The position numbers and the translations under genes are program-made. The notes beneath the pieces were generated by a model that saw only the letters and a list, made by a program, of their open reading frames with translations, was not told the DNA's origin and did not search any database. From positions 124,001 through 188,000 of the forward strand of contig CAVZWL010000014.1 of the NCBI GenBank assembly GCA_963778945.1: a stretch of 64,000 nt of DNA. Direction: 5' to 3'. Source of the DNA: Fen-1254 sp963778945. Its GTDB lineage: Bacteria > Bacteroidota > Ignavibacteria > UBA10030. This document shows positions 46,711 to 56,712 of the stretch, in pieces (within the stretch, counting starts at the first letter, position 1; the number at the start of each line of letters is the position of its first letter).

Positions 46711-47609
46711 TTACAGTAGCTTTTCAACAGTTTCGCCGATCAATGCCGGATTTTCAACGACAATAATGCCTGCGGCGCGCATTGCGTTCATTTTTTCTTC
46801 TGCGGTTCCTTTACCGCCGGAAATAATGGCGCCGGCGTGCCCCATACGTCTCCCCGGCGGCGCAGTTTGTCCGGCAATGAATCCAATGACCGGTTTCCGT
46901 GACTTTCGCCTTAATAAATTCCGCCGCCTCTTCTTCAGCCGTTCCGCCTATTTCGCCGATCATGACAATGACTTTCGTTGCTTTGTCGCGATTAAATAAT
47001 TTTACGGCATCGAGAAACCGTGTTCCGATAATCGGATCTCCGCCAATACCGAGACACGTAGACTGGCCTATTCCACGCCTGTGTTAATTGATCTACCGCT
47101 TCATATGTCAATGTTCCGCTGCGAGAGATAATGCCTACATGTCCCGACATATGAATAAATCCGGGCATAATTCCAACTTTCGCTCTCTCCTGGCGTAATA
47201 ACTCCCGGACAGTTCGGCCCGATGAGACGGACTTTTTTCTTTTGAATAAACTCATAAAACTTTCACCATATCGTTTACCGGTATTCCTTCGGTAATCGCA
47301 ACGATAAGTTTCACTCCCGCATCCGCCGCTTCCAGAATAGCATCTGCGGCAAATGCTGCAGGAACAAAGATAATCGATGTATTTGCCCGTCTGCTTCTGA
47401 ACTGCTTCTTGCACCGTATTGAAAATCGGAACTGCGATCGGAAAATGGTCTTTTTCATTTCCCTCATAGAGCGTCCCGCCTTTGCCGGGGGTAACGCCGG
47501 CTACCACTGAGGTTCCGTACTCTATCATTTGTTTTGTATGAAATGTACCTTCCGCGCCTGTTATTCCCTGAACAACAAGCCGCGTTTTCTTATTCACAAG
47601 AATGCTCAT
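46711..47609 (-). CDS. sucD: Succinyl-CoA ligase alpha subunit, with several frameshifts
   Basis: Couples succinyl-CoA cleavage to NTP synthesis in the TCA cycle with the beta subunit SucC, not in the window. Starts MSILVNKKTRLVVQGITGAE after GGAGG. The CoA-binding fold includes VVAGVTPGKGGT; later pieces give AFAADAILEAADAGVKLIVA, ITEGIPVNDMVKVL, GIMPGFIHMSGHVGIISRSG, IGEIGGTAEEEAAEFI and RRMGHAGAIISGGKGTAEEK with the active-site His. They lie in three frames, so at least four single-base indels are present. Rejoined length is about 299 residues, as expected. Confidence 0.9.
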
Positions 47610-47641
47610 AAGCATCCTCCTTCTGCAAAGAAGATTTAAGT

Positions 47642-49056
47642 TTAATTTTGATGTTCAAGAAAATCTGCGGTTCGGAGAAGCACCGATTCACCAAATTGCG
47701 GCCCCATAATCTGAAGACCGATCGGCAGTCCCCGGCTGTCGATTCCGCACGGAATGCTGATGCCGGGAATACCTGCTAAATTCGCCGACGTCGTGTAAAT
47801 ATCGGACAAATACATTTGAAGAGGATCGTCCATTTTTTCTCCTGCCTTAAACGAAGTCGTCGGACTTGTCGGCGTTATGACGCAATCGACTTCCTTGAAT
47901 GCATTCATAAAATCCTGCTGAATCAATCTTCTTACTTTTTGGCCCTTCCGGTAATAGGCATCGTAATATCCGGCTGAAAGCACATACGTGCCCAGCATAA
48001 TACGACGTTTGACTTCGGCTCCAAATCCTTCGCTTCTGGATTTTACATACATCGATGAGAGTGTCTTTGCACTCTCGGATCTGTAACCGTACCTCGCTCC
48101 GTCGAAACGAGCAAGATTCGAAGATGCTTCGGCAGTCGCAAGTATATAATACGCCGCAATCGTATATTCCGTATGAGGAAGGGACACTTCTTTAATGAGG
48201 GCTCCGTTTTTTCGCAGTATATCTATGCTCTTTTCGACAGCAGCTCTTATTTCCTCATTCAGCGCTTTACCAAAATATTCCTTCGGCAATCCGATGCGAA
48301 GTCCACGGACATCGCACGTCAAGGAGGCGTGATAGTCGGGAACCGGAATATCAGCCGATGTTGAATCGTTCGGATCGTAGCCGGCGATAATCTGGAGCAC
48401 AGATGCAATATCTTTTACGGTGAGTGCAAAAGGTCCTATTGTATCGAATGATGAAGCATATGCCACGAGACCATAGCGGGATACGCGTCCATATGTAGGT
48501 TTTAAGCCGTAAATACCGCAAAATGCTGCAGGCTGACGAATTGAACCTCCGGTATCGGACCCGAGAGATGCGGTAGCCATTCCCGCAGTAACTGCAACAG
48601 CAGAACCGCCGCTCGACCCTCCCGGGACTCGATCCCGATCCTGCGGCAGCTTTACTCTTCCGTAGGCCGAATTCTCCGTCGATGAACCCATTGCGAATTC
48701 GTCCATATTGCATTTCCGATCAGCAGAGCATCTGCTTCCTGGAGTTTCCGGATAACGGTTGCATCATAGAGCGAAACAAAATCTTTGAGAATTCTCGAGC
48801 CGCACGAGACTCTTGCATTCTTTATGCATATGATATCTTTGACGGCAATGACCATCCCGGCCAATGATCCGGATGTACCGGCCGCTATTTTTTTATCGAC
48901 CGATTCAGCCTGCGAGAGCGCTCGTTCCGGAAAAACGTCAAGAAAGGCATTCAAATCTTTTTGCTGTTCAATGGCATCAAGATATTGCCGGGTCACCTGC
49001 ACACACGTAGTCTTTCCCGAGGCAAGATCTGCCTTGATTGCATGAAAAGTTTTCAT
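47642..49056 (-). CDS. gatA: Glutamyl-tRNA(Gln) amidotransferase subunit A, with one frameshift
   Basis: Amidase subunit that supplies ammonia from glutamine to convert Glu-tRNA(Gln) to Gln-tRNA(Gln). The Ser-Ser-Lys triad is visible: AVKDII (Lys), LGSDTGGSIRQPAAF and VPGGSSGGSAVAVTAG (serines). The frame changes near 48700, between ADALLIGN and MDEFAMGSSTENSAYG, and one base restores the usual NMDEFAMGSS junction. Rejoined length is about 471 residues. GatB and GatC are not in the window. Spacing to tatA upstream is 19 bp. Confidence 0.93.
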
Positions 49057-49075
49057 TTTAGATGGCTGAGTGCTT

Positions 49076-49279
49076 TTACTTTTGCTGCGGAGTCTCTTTT
49101 TTTTCGTCCGGCTTCTTAACCTCGGTTTCCACTTGATCCTGGACATCACGAACAGCTTTTCTGAATTCACGAATACCTTCGCCCAATCCTTTTGCAAGAT
49201 CGGGAAGTTTCTTGGCACCGAAGAAAATCAAAATGAAAAGAAATATAAGAAACATTTCCGGACCGCCGACATTACCCAT
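49076..49279 (-). CDS. tatA: Sec-independent translocase TatA/E
   Basis: 67 residues: one membrane helix (MFLIFLFILIFFG) followed by the amphipathic helix AKKLPDLAKGLGEGIREFRK and an acidic, lysine-rich tail. TatA forms the pore-like component of the twin-arginine export system. I start at MGNVGGPEMF (49279), preceded by GGAG; the longer frame upstream overlaps purQ. TatC is not in view. Confidence 0.92.
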   Translation of the reverse strand: MGNVGGPEMFLIFLFILIFFGAKKLPDLAKGLGEGIREFRKAVRDVQDQVETEVKKPDEKKETPQQK

Positions 49280-49295
49280 AACAACAACTCCTCTC

Positions 49296-50020
49296 TCAAA
49301 CAGCAGCGAACTGCTGCGCTGATGATGCAAAATTATGAACTATTGATTCGAAAATTCTTTTCCCGTCTGTTAATCCCAGCAGGACATCCGATGCGCGCTC
49401 TGGATGCGGCATCATGCCCAGCACATTCCCCTCTTCGTTGACAATTCCCGCAATGTTATTCACCGAACCGTTCGGATTCGATTCCTTAGTCACGCGGCCG
49501 GATTCATCGCAATAACGAAAAACGACCTGACCGTTTTCTTCGAGTTTCTTGATTGTATCCGCTTCGGCAAAATAATTGCCGTCGCCGTGTGCAATCGGAA
49601 TGTTCAACACTTCACCTTGCTTTACAGGATTCCGTGAATCGCGTTGAAACATTTTCTGTGCGTATCCATACATTCCTGCAGACAAACAGAAGCGATTCAT
49701 TGCGTAAAAGCACGCCGGGAAGAAGTCCGGCCTCCGTAAGAATCTGAAAACCGTTGCATATGCCGATAACCGCCCGCCATTCCGGCAAATCGCACAACAT
49801 CCTTCATGATAGGGGAAAAACGCGCAATAGCGCCGCATCGAAGATAATCTCCGTACGAAAACCCTCCAGGCACGATAACAACATCGACATCGCCGAGAGA
49901 ACTTTCTTTGTGCCAGATGAGCCGCGAGTCCTGGCCGGCAAGCTGGCCGGATGCATAGTGCGCATCATGATCGCAATTCGAACCTGGAAAAACAATAACT
50001 CCAAACTTTATCTTTCCCAT
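49296..50020 (-). CDS. purQ: Phosphoribosylformylglycinamidine synthase subunit PurQ, with two frameshifts
   Basis: Glutaminase subunit of FGAM synthase in purine synthesis. Starts MGKIKFGVIVFPGSNCDHDA; VIVPGGFSYGDYLRCGAIA precedes the nucleophile in AVIGICNGFQILTEAGLLPG, and MMPHPERASD carries the catalytic His. Frames change near 49790 and near 49630. Rejoined length is about 241 residues. The start ATG overlaps the tail of purS. PurL, the large subunit, is not in the window. Confidence 0.92.
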
Positions 50021-50022
50021 CA

Positions 50023-50277
50023 TCAGCCTTCGTGTTCTTCCAATGAGAATAGAGAAATCTTCCATAATCGGATTCGCTAAAAGTTTGTCCGATATTTCCC
50101 TGCTTATTTTTTCAGCTTCATCGCGGCTGCTCGTATCGATATCCATCTCTACACATTTGCCGATGCGCACATTGGAACCCCCGTATACCCGAGCGAGTGA
50201 ATGCCAGCTCGACCGCTTTCCCTTGGGGATCGAGAATCGATTTACGCAGGATAATTGTTACTTTAGAATGATACACG
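50023..50277 (-). CDS. purS: Phosphoribosylformylglycinamidine synthase subunit PurS, frameshifted
   Basis: About 84 residues that bridge PurQ and PurL. A GTG start at 50277 with GAGG upstream gives VYHSKVTIILRKSILDPQGK. The frame then changes near 50200 to read SNVRIGKCVEMDID and AEKISREISDKLLANPIMED. It changes again near 50045 to end SLEEHEG at a TGA that overlaps the purQ start region. Two opposite single-base errors explain it. The small size and position directly before purQ support the call. Confidence 0.88.
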
Positions 50278-50292
50278 TTTTCCTCTTTTTTC

Positions 50293-51055
50293 TTAAATAT
50301 CGATGCTTGAAAATCCATTTTCTTTTTCAATTTCCTTTTGCTGTCCTGCCGCGATCTTCTTCAGCCACTGGAAGAGAGCGCGCACTATTCCAAAAAGTAT
50401 ATAGGCGCTCATAACGGGAAAGAAGAGACTTCCTTTTGAGAAGATAACGATTAAAGCCAGAAGGACAAAACCGACAATTTTCCACGGATGCGCCCGTATC
50501 TGTTTCTTTGTTAATTTCGGCAGGGTATCATATTTAATTCTGCTTACCATTAACAAAGACAAAACAATCACGATCGGCGCAAGAGCCGCAGCCGCCCATC
50601 CTGTAAGTCCTGTCTCGCTGTAATATTGGAGCATAAACGTACACAGTGCCATTGCTTGCGCCGGAATCGGCAGGCCTTTGAAATAATCTTTATCGAATCC
50701 CACCAGTTGAACATTGAATCTTGCCAGACGAATTGCACCAAATACGAAAGGCAGGGACGCAATGAACAATGCCTACGTTATCGAACGAATGCAGATAGGC
50801 CATGTATGCCATAAACGAGGGAGCTGCGCCGAAGGATACCACATCGGCCAGGGAGTCAAGTTCAACGCCGAACTGGCTCGATGATTTAGTGATTCTTGCC
50901 ATTACTCCATCGAGCGAATCGAAAATTGCGGCTAGAATAATAAACCATGCAGCATGCCGGATGTGTCCTTCTTGGGCGCTGATGATAGCAAGAAATCCGC
51001 AAAAAATATTCAGCGTCGTAAAAAGACTCGGAACGACAGCTCGTGTGATTCTCAT
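50293..51055 (-). CDS. pssA: CDP-diacylglycerol-serine O-phosphatidyltransferase, with one frameshift
   Basis: Inner-membrane enzyme making phosphatidylserine. The CDP-alcohol phosphotransferase motif DGVMARITKSSSQFGVELDS...D is complete. About seven hydrophobic segments include LFTTLNIFCGFLAIISA and IVGFVLLALIVIFS. The frame changes near 50765, where LFIASLPFVFGAIRLARFN continues in another frame. Rejoined length is about 254 residues. The start ATG overlaps the psd stop by 4 bp, so the two phosphatidylethanolamine genes are coupled. Confidence 0.92.
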
Positions 51056-51730
51056 CGGCTTTGCGCTCCTTTCTGCGCATTGAAAAATTCCGCAAGAACA
51101 GTTTCTCCCGCCCGTGTCTTTTGCCCTACTTTCCACCCGGATGACTGCATTCTTCGGAACAAACACGTCGACGCGCGACCCGAATTTTATCATTCCGAAA
51201 CGCTCACCCATCGTTACAGTGTCCTTTTTTTTCAAAGAACAAACGATTCTGCGTGCAATGAATCCCGCTATCTGTTTGAACAGTACTTTCCCCTGAGCAT
51301 TCTGCATACCAATAACCATCTGCTCGTTGCGTTCTGAAGCTTTGTCTGCATTCGCTGCGAAATATTCGCCTTGAACATAACGCAGATATTCAACAATCCC
51401 GGAAATCGGATTGCGATTGACATGCACATTCAAAGGGGACATGAAAATGGAAATCTGCTGAACATCATCATTCATAAATTCCGCTTCGTACACCCTCTTC
51501 ATGGCAATCACTTCCCCATCAGCGGGAGCGATAATAAAATTTTTATCTTTCGGCGTTGTTCTGTCCGGATCACGAAAAAAATTCAGCGTAAAACCGAAGA
51601 GAACGATAGAAAATATAATCAATGCACTGCGAATCGCTTTGGGCTCGATAAACACAAAGGAAATAACTGCAAGAATCAGACAGAACGTTGTAATTGTAAA
51701 AAAAACATCGTAACCGTATCGTGTAATCAT
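51052..51730 (-). CDS. psd: Phosphatidylserine decarboxylase (small, pyruvoyl type), with one frameshift
   Basis: About 226 residues that convert phosphatidylserine to phosphatidylethanolamine. Two N-terminal membrane segments precede FFRDPDR and IIAPADGEVIAMKRVYEAE. ISIFMSPLNVHVNRNPISG carries the catalytic His, and MIKFGSRVDVFVP holds the self-cleavage GS site that forms the pyruvoyl group. A shift near 51140 is corrected to give VGQKTRAGETVLAEFFNAQK and a stop at 51052. It is the short archaeal/Bacteroidetes-like form. Confidence 0.92.
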
Positions 51731-51736
51731 TTCATT

Positions 51737-52620
51737 TCAAACCTGACCCGCGGCATGATAGGAACTGCGCACTAATGGGCCCGACTCCACATGCCTGAAT
51801 CCCATGGCCAAACCTTCTTCTTTAAGCATTTTAAATTCATCCGGATGTGCATATCGCACAATCGGCAAATGATCTTTCGACGGCTGCAAATACTGTCCGA
51901 GTGTAAATATATCGCATCCGATTATTTCGAACGTCGCGCATCGACTCAAGCACTTCTTCTGTCCGTTCACCGAGTCCCAGCATCATTCCGGTCTTCGTAA
52001 CAAATCCGCGTTTTTTTGCACGCTCCAGAACTTCAAGCGACTGTCTGTAATTTGCCTGCGGTCGAACGATTCGATACAGCCGAGGCACTGTCTCAATATT
52101 ATGATTCAAAATATCCGGTTTTGCTTCCAGCACGATATCCAGCGCTTCTTCGCTTCCTTTAAAATCAGGAATCAATACTTCGATCTTGCACTCCGGAACA
52201 CGTTCATGGATGAGCCGTATTGTCTCTGCGAAAATCGGAGCGCCTCCGTCTTTTCGCTCATCCCGGTTGACAGACGTAATAACCGCATGCCGCACTTTCA
52301 TCATCTCGACAGCATCTGCAACACGCCGCGGTTCATCCCAATCCAAGCCCTCATCCGGCCTGCCTGTTTTCACGGCACAGAATCCGCATGACCGTGTACA
52401 AATATCGCCAAGAATCATGAAAGTTGCAGTACCCTGGCCCCAACATTCTCCAAGATTCGGACAATGTGCTTCTTCGCAAACCGTATGCAGATTCGAAGTG
52501 CGCATGAAGTGCGTTAACATGGGCAAATTCGCCCCCTCCGGGAATACGCGCTTTCAGCCAATCAGGCCTTCGTTTGATTTGCTCTCCTTGAGCTGCCGAT
52601 ATTTTTTCAGGAGGATTCAA
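51737..52620 (-). CDS. lipA: Lipoyl synthase, with two frameshifts
   Basis: Radical SAM enzyme that inserts two sulfurs into octanoyl groups. The auxiliary cluster motif CEEAHCPNLGEC and the radical SAM motif CTRSCGFC are both present, as is the C-terminal RSSYHA serine ligand. Frames change near 52520, after GGEFAHV, and near 51925, before IGCDIFTLGQYLQPSKDHLP. The TTG start at 52620 overlaps the E2 stop (TTGA), matching translational coupling. Rejoined length is about 294 residues. It works with LipB, encoded 3.3 kb upstream in the same run, on the E2 lipoyl domain. Confidence 0.92.
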
Positions 52621-53915
52621 TTCTTAATCTCGTTCTCCGTCATTTGTTCCAGATATTGACGAACGCGCGATGCAAATTGCCCGCCGGTCGCTCCATCTAT
52701 AAACCGATGATCGAACGAAAGAGTCAGATAAAGCATGGAGCGAATCTCTATCGAATCATCGCCATCTTTTTCAACGGCTACAGGACGCTTCTTCACCGCA
52801 CCGATTCCCAGAATTGCCGCCTGCGGCTGATTGATCATCGGCGTGCCGATGATATTGCCGAAGACGCCGTAATTGGTCAAAGAAAACGTCCCTCCGGAAA
52901 TATCGTCCGGAAGCAGCCGTTTCGCGCGCGTCCTATATGTAAGATCGTAAATTGACTGCGCAAGTCCAAGAAAATTTTTTTCATCCGCACGTTTTATTAC
53001 CGGCACAAGCAGGCCTGCAGGAGAAGCTACGGCAATCCCTAAATTGACGTAATTCTTAAAAACAATTTTATCTCCGATAAGGGAACTGTTCAAAAGGGGA
53101 AAATCCTTCAACGCGCGGACAACAGCAAAAGCAAAAAAAGGAGTTAAGGTTAATTTAAACCCATGTTCCCTTTCAAATCCGCCCGAATATTTCCGATAGA
53201 AGAAAATCATCGAAGATACATCCGCTTCATCGACAATGGTCACATGAGGAGATGTCGCAGCACTTCGCGACATATGTTCAGCCATTTTTAACTGAACGTG
53301 ATCCAGGGGAACGATGCGGTGGAGGGGTTCAGGATATTTTGCCTGAACCTCCTCGATCTGCACATGCTGAGGTAAAAAACTCTTCTCTGCCCGCATCAAA
53401 GAATGAAGAAGCCGTTCCTTCTGTGAACAATAAGCTAAAATATCTTTCTTGCTGACGCGCCCGCCTATCCCCGTACCGCTTATGCCATCCAATTCTTGAT
53501 CCGTTATTTTTTCTTTCTCTGCAATTGTCCGGACAAGCGGTGAATAGAATCTTCCCGTCTTCTCCTTGCGGTGTAAAAGATAGTTTACGCCCGATTTCTG
53601 ATTCGAACCATTCTGGAATTGATTTTCGAAACCGGAGGAAACTCCAGGGACTTGAAGGACTGCAGCAGCTGACGCGGTCTCCGTTTCGATAACGGCAATC
53701 ACCACGCCCACCGGTACAACGTCGTTTTCCTTTGCGCGTATTTCAACGAGCACGCCTGCAGCCGGAGAAGGTATTTCCGAGTCGACCTTGTCCGTGCTGA
53801 TCTCGAGCAATGTTTCTTCTTTTTCTATCCTCTCCCCTGCTTTTTTTGTCCAGCTGAGAATTTTCCCCTCCTGAATACTCTCACCCATTTTTGGCATGAC
53901 AATTTCAATACGCAT
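52617..53915 (-). CDS. Dihydrolipoamide acyltransferase (E2) of a 2-oxoacid dehydrogenase complex
   Basis: 432 residues. The N-terminal lipoyl domain carries the modified lysine in EISTDKVDSEIPSP. A flexible linker leads to the E3-binding domain (YSPLVRTIAEKEKITDQELD, GRVSKKDI), and the catalytic domain ends with LTLSFDHRFIDGATGGQFAS, the HxxxDG site. The substrate may be pyruvate or branched-chain 2-oxoacids; the linked E1 is of the branched-chain or generic type. It is 5 bp downstream of E1 and overlaps lipA. Confidence 0.92.
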   Translation of the reverse strand: MRIEIVMPKMGESIQEGKILSWTKKAGERIEKEETLLEISTDKVDSEIPSPAAGVLVEIRAKENDVVPVGVVIAVIETETASAAAVLQVPGVSSGFENQFQNGSNQKSGVNYLLHRKEKTGRFYSPLVRTIAEKEKITDQELDGISGTGIGGRVSKKDILAYCSQKERLLHSLMRAEKSFLPQHVQIEEVQAKYPEPLHRIVPLDHVQLKMAEHMSRSAATSPHVTIVDEADVSSMIFFYRKYSGGFEREHGFKLTLTPFFAFAVVRALKDFPLLNSSLIGDKIVFKNYVNLGIAVASPAGLLVPVIKRADEKNFLGLAQSIYDLTYRTRAKRLLPDDISGGTFSLTNYGVFGNIIGTPMINQPQAAILGIGAVKKRPVAVEKDGDDSIEIRSMLYLTLSFDHRFIDGATGGQFASRVRQYLEQMTENEIKN

Positions 53916-53920
53916 ATCTT

Positions 53921-55969
53921 TTAATACCGGACAAGACGTTCAACTGCAGCGAGTATGTTTTGTTTATTGGGAAGCATTGCATCTTCCAGCGGCGGGCTGT
54001 AGGGAACCGGAATATCCAGGGCTGCAACACGGATAATAGGCGCATCCAGATGTTCGAAACAGTTCTGGGCTATCCTCGCTGCGATTTCCGCTCCAAAGCC
54101 TGCTGTCAGTGTATCTTCATGCACGAGAAGGACTCTATTCGTCTTCTTGACCGAATTATAAATTGCATTTTCATCGAGCGGATTAAGTGTTCGTAAATCG
54201 ATCACTTCAACCGACACCCCCTTTGTTTCCATTGTTCGTGCGACCTCGAGAGACTGCTGAACAAGATAGCCGTACGTCACAATTGTTGCGTCGGTTCCGT
54301 CTTTTCGCAATGAGGCCTGGCCAAACGGCAGCAGGAAATCTTCCGGCGGCTCCGGCGCAGCAGCATATCCCTGGCGATATAACCCTTTATGCTCTAAAAA
54401 AAGGACAGGATCGTCGCCGCGTATTGCAGATTTCAGCAATCCTTTCGCATCTCCGGCATTTGAGGGATACACTATCCGGATTCCCGGAATATGCGTAAAG
54501 AAACTTTCGATGGACTGACTGTGATACATTCCACCATGAATATAGCCGCCCACCGGTACCCGAATCACCAGCGGGCAAGACCAAACTCCATTTGACCGAT
54601 ATCGGATCGTTGCGAGTTCGTCACGTATCTGCATAAACGCCGGCCAGATATAATCGCCGAATTGAATTTCAACGACCGGTTTCCATCCTTTGAAGGCCAT
54701 GCCTATCGCAACACCTACGATACTCGCCTCTGCGAGCGGAGAATTAAAGACGCGCGTCGTCCCGTACTTCGTCGAGAGACCTTTTGTTGCGGTAAATACC
54801 CCTCCTTTTTTATCCGCAATATCCTCGCCAAAAATTACCATTTTTTGATTGCGGCCGAGTTCTTCATCCAGAGCATGGTTAATCGCATCAACCATCACGA
54901 CCGAAGATCCTTCCCTCACGGATACTGATTCTTTTTTTGGCGTCATTTCGTGCGCTATGCCGTATAAATGCAAGCCCACTGTCGAAGGATCGGGTAAACA
55001 CTGTTCTTCAGCCCAATCCGATTCGGATTCAATCTCCTTTTTTATTTCAATTTTCAGGTCACTATCTTCCTGCTCATTCAAAATTCCTCTTTCGAGAAGC
55101 GAACTTAAAAAACGCGGAAGCGGATCGCGGAGTTTTTCCCGCTCCAACTCCTCCTCGCTTCTGTATTTTTTATGGTCGTCTGAAGAGGAATGAGGAAGCA
55201 GCCGGACAACATGTGCAAGAATAAGTGATGGTCCTTTGCCTGTTCTTGCGAGCTGCACGGCGGACTCCATGCTTGAGAAGGTCTGATAGAAATCTGTTCC
55301 ATCGCATTCTACGCGGTGTAGTCCCTCGAACCCGCGTGTTGCTTCAAATACCGAACCACCCGCCGTTTGCAGGGCAACAGGAACCGATATGGCATATTTA
55401 TTATCTTGAATGAAAAAAATGACGGGCAGCGATTCCCGGGCTGCCCAGTTTACGGCCTCAAAAAATTCCCCCTCGCTTGTCGCACCTTCTCCGGAGGAAA
55501 CGTACACAACTTCATCCGTTTTTTCTTTTGTTATTGCGAGTGCAGTTCCGACAGCCTGTAAAAATTGAGTTCCGGTCGGACTGGATTGTGTGACGATTCT
55601 TGCAGATTGTTTTCCCCAGTGGCAGGGCATTTGCCTTGATCCCGTCGCGGGATCGTCGGCACGATGAAGCGAGGCAAGCAGGAGTTCTCGAATCGTTATA
55701 CCGTAAGCAAGAACGAACGATTGGTCCCGATAATAGGGAAACGCCCAATCGTATCCAGTCCTGAGCGCCAGAGCAGCAGCCACCTGAGCGGCTTCATGTC
55801 CCGATCCGCCGATTTGGAAAAAAGATTTTCCCTGTTTGAGCAACCGAAGCTGCTTCTCGTCCAGCAAACGGGATGTCAGCATGCAGCGATAGGCATGCTG
55901 CAATCTCTCATTCATCTTTTGAATATCCGGCTGCCGTTCGATATAAGTCAATTTATCCCGCATATTCAT
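53921..55969 (-). CDS. Fused alpha-beta E1 component of a 2-oxoacid dehydrogenase
   Basis: 682 residues combining both E1 chains, which are separate in many bacteria. The alpha half has VSSGEGATSEGEFFEAVNWA and IFFIQDNKYAISVP, the thiamine diphosphate site. The beta half (from ~residue 345) has MVIFGEDIADKKGGVFTATK, NSPLAEASIVGVAIG and AGDAKGLLKSAIRGDDPVLF. A linker of about 40 residues joins them. The type is close to 2-oxoisovalerate dehydrogenase, common in Bacteroidetes and Chlorobi relatives. The start overlaps the lipB stop by 4 bp. Confidence 0.92.
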   Translation of the reverse strand: MNMRDKLTYIERQPDIQKMNERLQHAYRCMLTSRLLDEKQLRLLKQGKSFFQIGGSGHEAAQVAAALALRTGYDWAFPYYRDQSFVLAYGITIRELLLASLHRADDPATGSRQMPCHWGKQSARIVTQSSPTGTQFLQAVGTALAITKEKTDEVVYVSSGEGATSEGEFFEAVNWAARESLPVIFFIQDNKYAISVPVALQTAGGSVFEATRGFEGLHRVECDGTDFYQTFSSMESAVQLARTGKGPSLILAHVVRLLPHSSSDDHKKYRSEEELEREKLRDPLPRFLSSLLERGILNEQEDSDLKIEIKKEIESESDWAEEQCLPDPSTVGLHLYGIAHEMTPKKESVSVREGSSVVMVDAINHALDEELGRNQKMVIFGEDIADKKGGVFTATKGLSTKYGTTRVFNSPLAEASIVGVAIGMAFKGWKPVVEIQFGDYIWPAFMQIRDELATIRYRSNGVWSCPLVIRVPVGGYIHGGMYHSQSIESFFTHIPGIRIVYPSNAGDAKGLLKSAIRGDDPVLFLEHKGLYRQGYAAAPEPPEDFLLPFGQASLRKDGTDATIVTYGYLVQQSLEVARTMETKGVSVEVIDLRTLNPLDENAIYNSVKKTNRVLLVHEDTLTAGFGAEIAARIAQNCFEHLDAPIIRVAALDIPVPYSPPLEDAMLPNKQNILAAVERLVRY

Positions 55970-56679
55970 TGCGGCATCTGCATTGATGCCGGAACGGCGT
56001 TTATTATGTCCGACAATTCTATCGGTGAGATTTTTCTCAATGCATCGTATCCAAAGACCTTTTGAAATGCATTTTCAAGAACTTCTTCAACATCGTCCAT
56101 CGGTATTTTTTTCTTGAGGATTTTTTCGAGAGATGTGACTCCTTTATGGAATATCCCGCATGGGATAATCCTTCCGAACCGCGCCAAATCCGTATTGACA
56201 TTTAAAGCAAAGCCATGCATTGTAATCCAGCGGCTGACCTTGACGCCGATAGCGGCGATCTTTTCACCGTCGACCCATACGCCTGTAAGCCCTTCTTCAC
56301 GCATTCCCACAATGCCGAAATCCCGGAGAGCAGCAATGATGGTTTCCTCAAGACTGCGCAGATAGAGATGAATATCAGGCATTCGTTTCTGTAGATCGAT
56401 AATAGGGTATCCCACAATTTGACCCGGGCCGTGATAGGTAACATCTCCTCCCCGGTCGATATGAAAAACCTCTGCGCCGTCGATCTCAAGTTCTTCCTGC
56501 GAAGCAAGAAGGTGATTGTCGTCGCCGCTCTTGCCGAACGTGTAGACGTGATCATGTTCCGTCAGCAAAAGCAAATCTCCGATGGCCCCAGTCAGGCGCA
56601 TTTGCCAGAGTGATTGCTGCAATTTCCAAGTCTCGCCGAATCTGGATCGTCCTCTATGTATAGACAACAAGGGAATCAA
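55966..56679 (-). CDS. lipB: Octanoyl-[ACP]-protein octanoyltransferase
   Basis: 237 residues. Transfers octanoate from acyl carrier protein to the lipoyl domains. Key motifs are HIDRGGDVTYHGPGQIVGYP, KIAAIGVKVSRWITMHG with the catalytic lysine, and GRIIPCGI with the acyl-accepting cysteine. It lies between lpdA and the fused E1 and overlaps E1 by 4 bp, so the complex and its lipoylation enzymes are made together. Confidence 0.93.
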   Translation of the reverse strand: MIPLLSIHRGRSRFGETWKLQQSLWQMRLTGAIGDLLLLTEHDHVYTFGKSGDDNHLLASQEELEIDGAEVFHIDRGGDVTYHGPGQIVGYPIIDLQKRMPDIHLYLRSLEETIIAALRDFGIVGMREEGLTGVWVDGEKIAAIGVKVSRWITMHGFALNVNTDLARFGRIIPCGIFHKGVTSLEKILKKKIPMDDVEEVLENAFQKVFGYDALRKISPIELSDIINAVPASMQMPQ

Positions 56680-56712
56680 TAAATGCCTTACATTCAGTTG
56701 TTCGTCAAATTG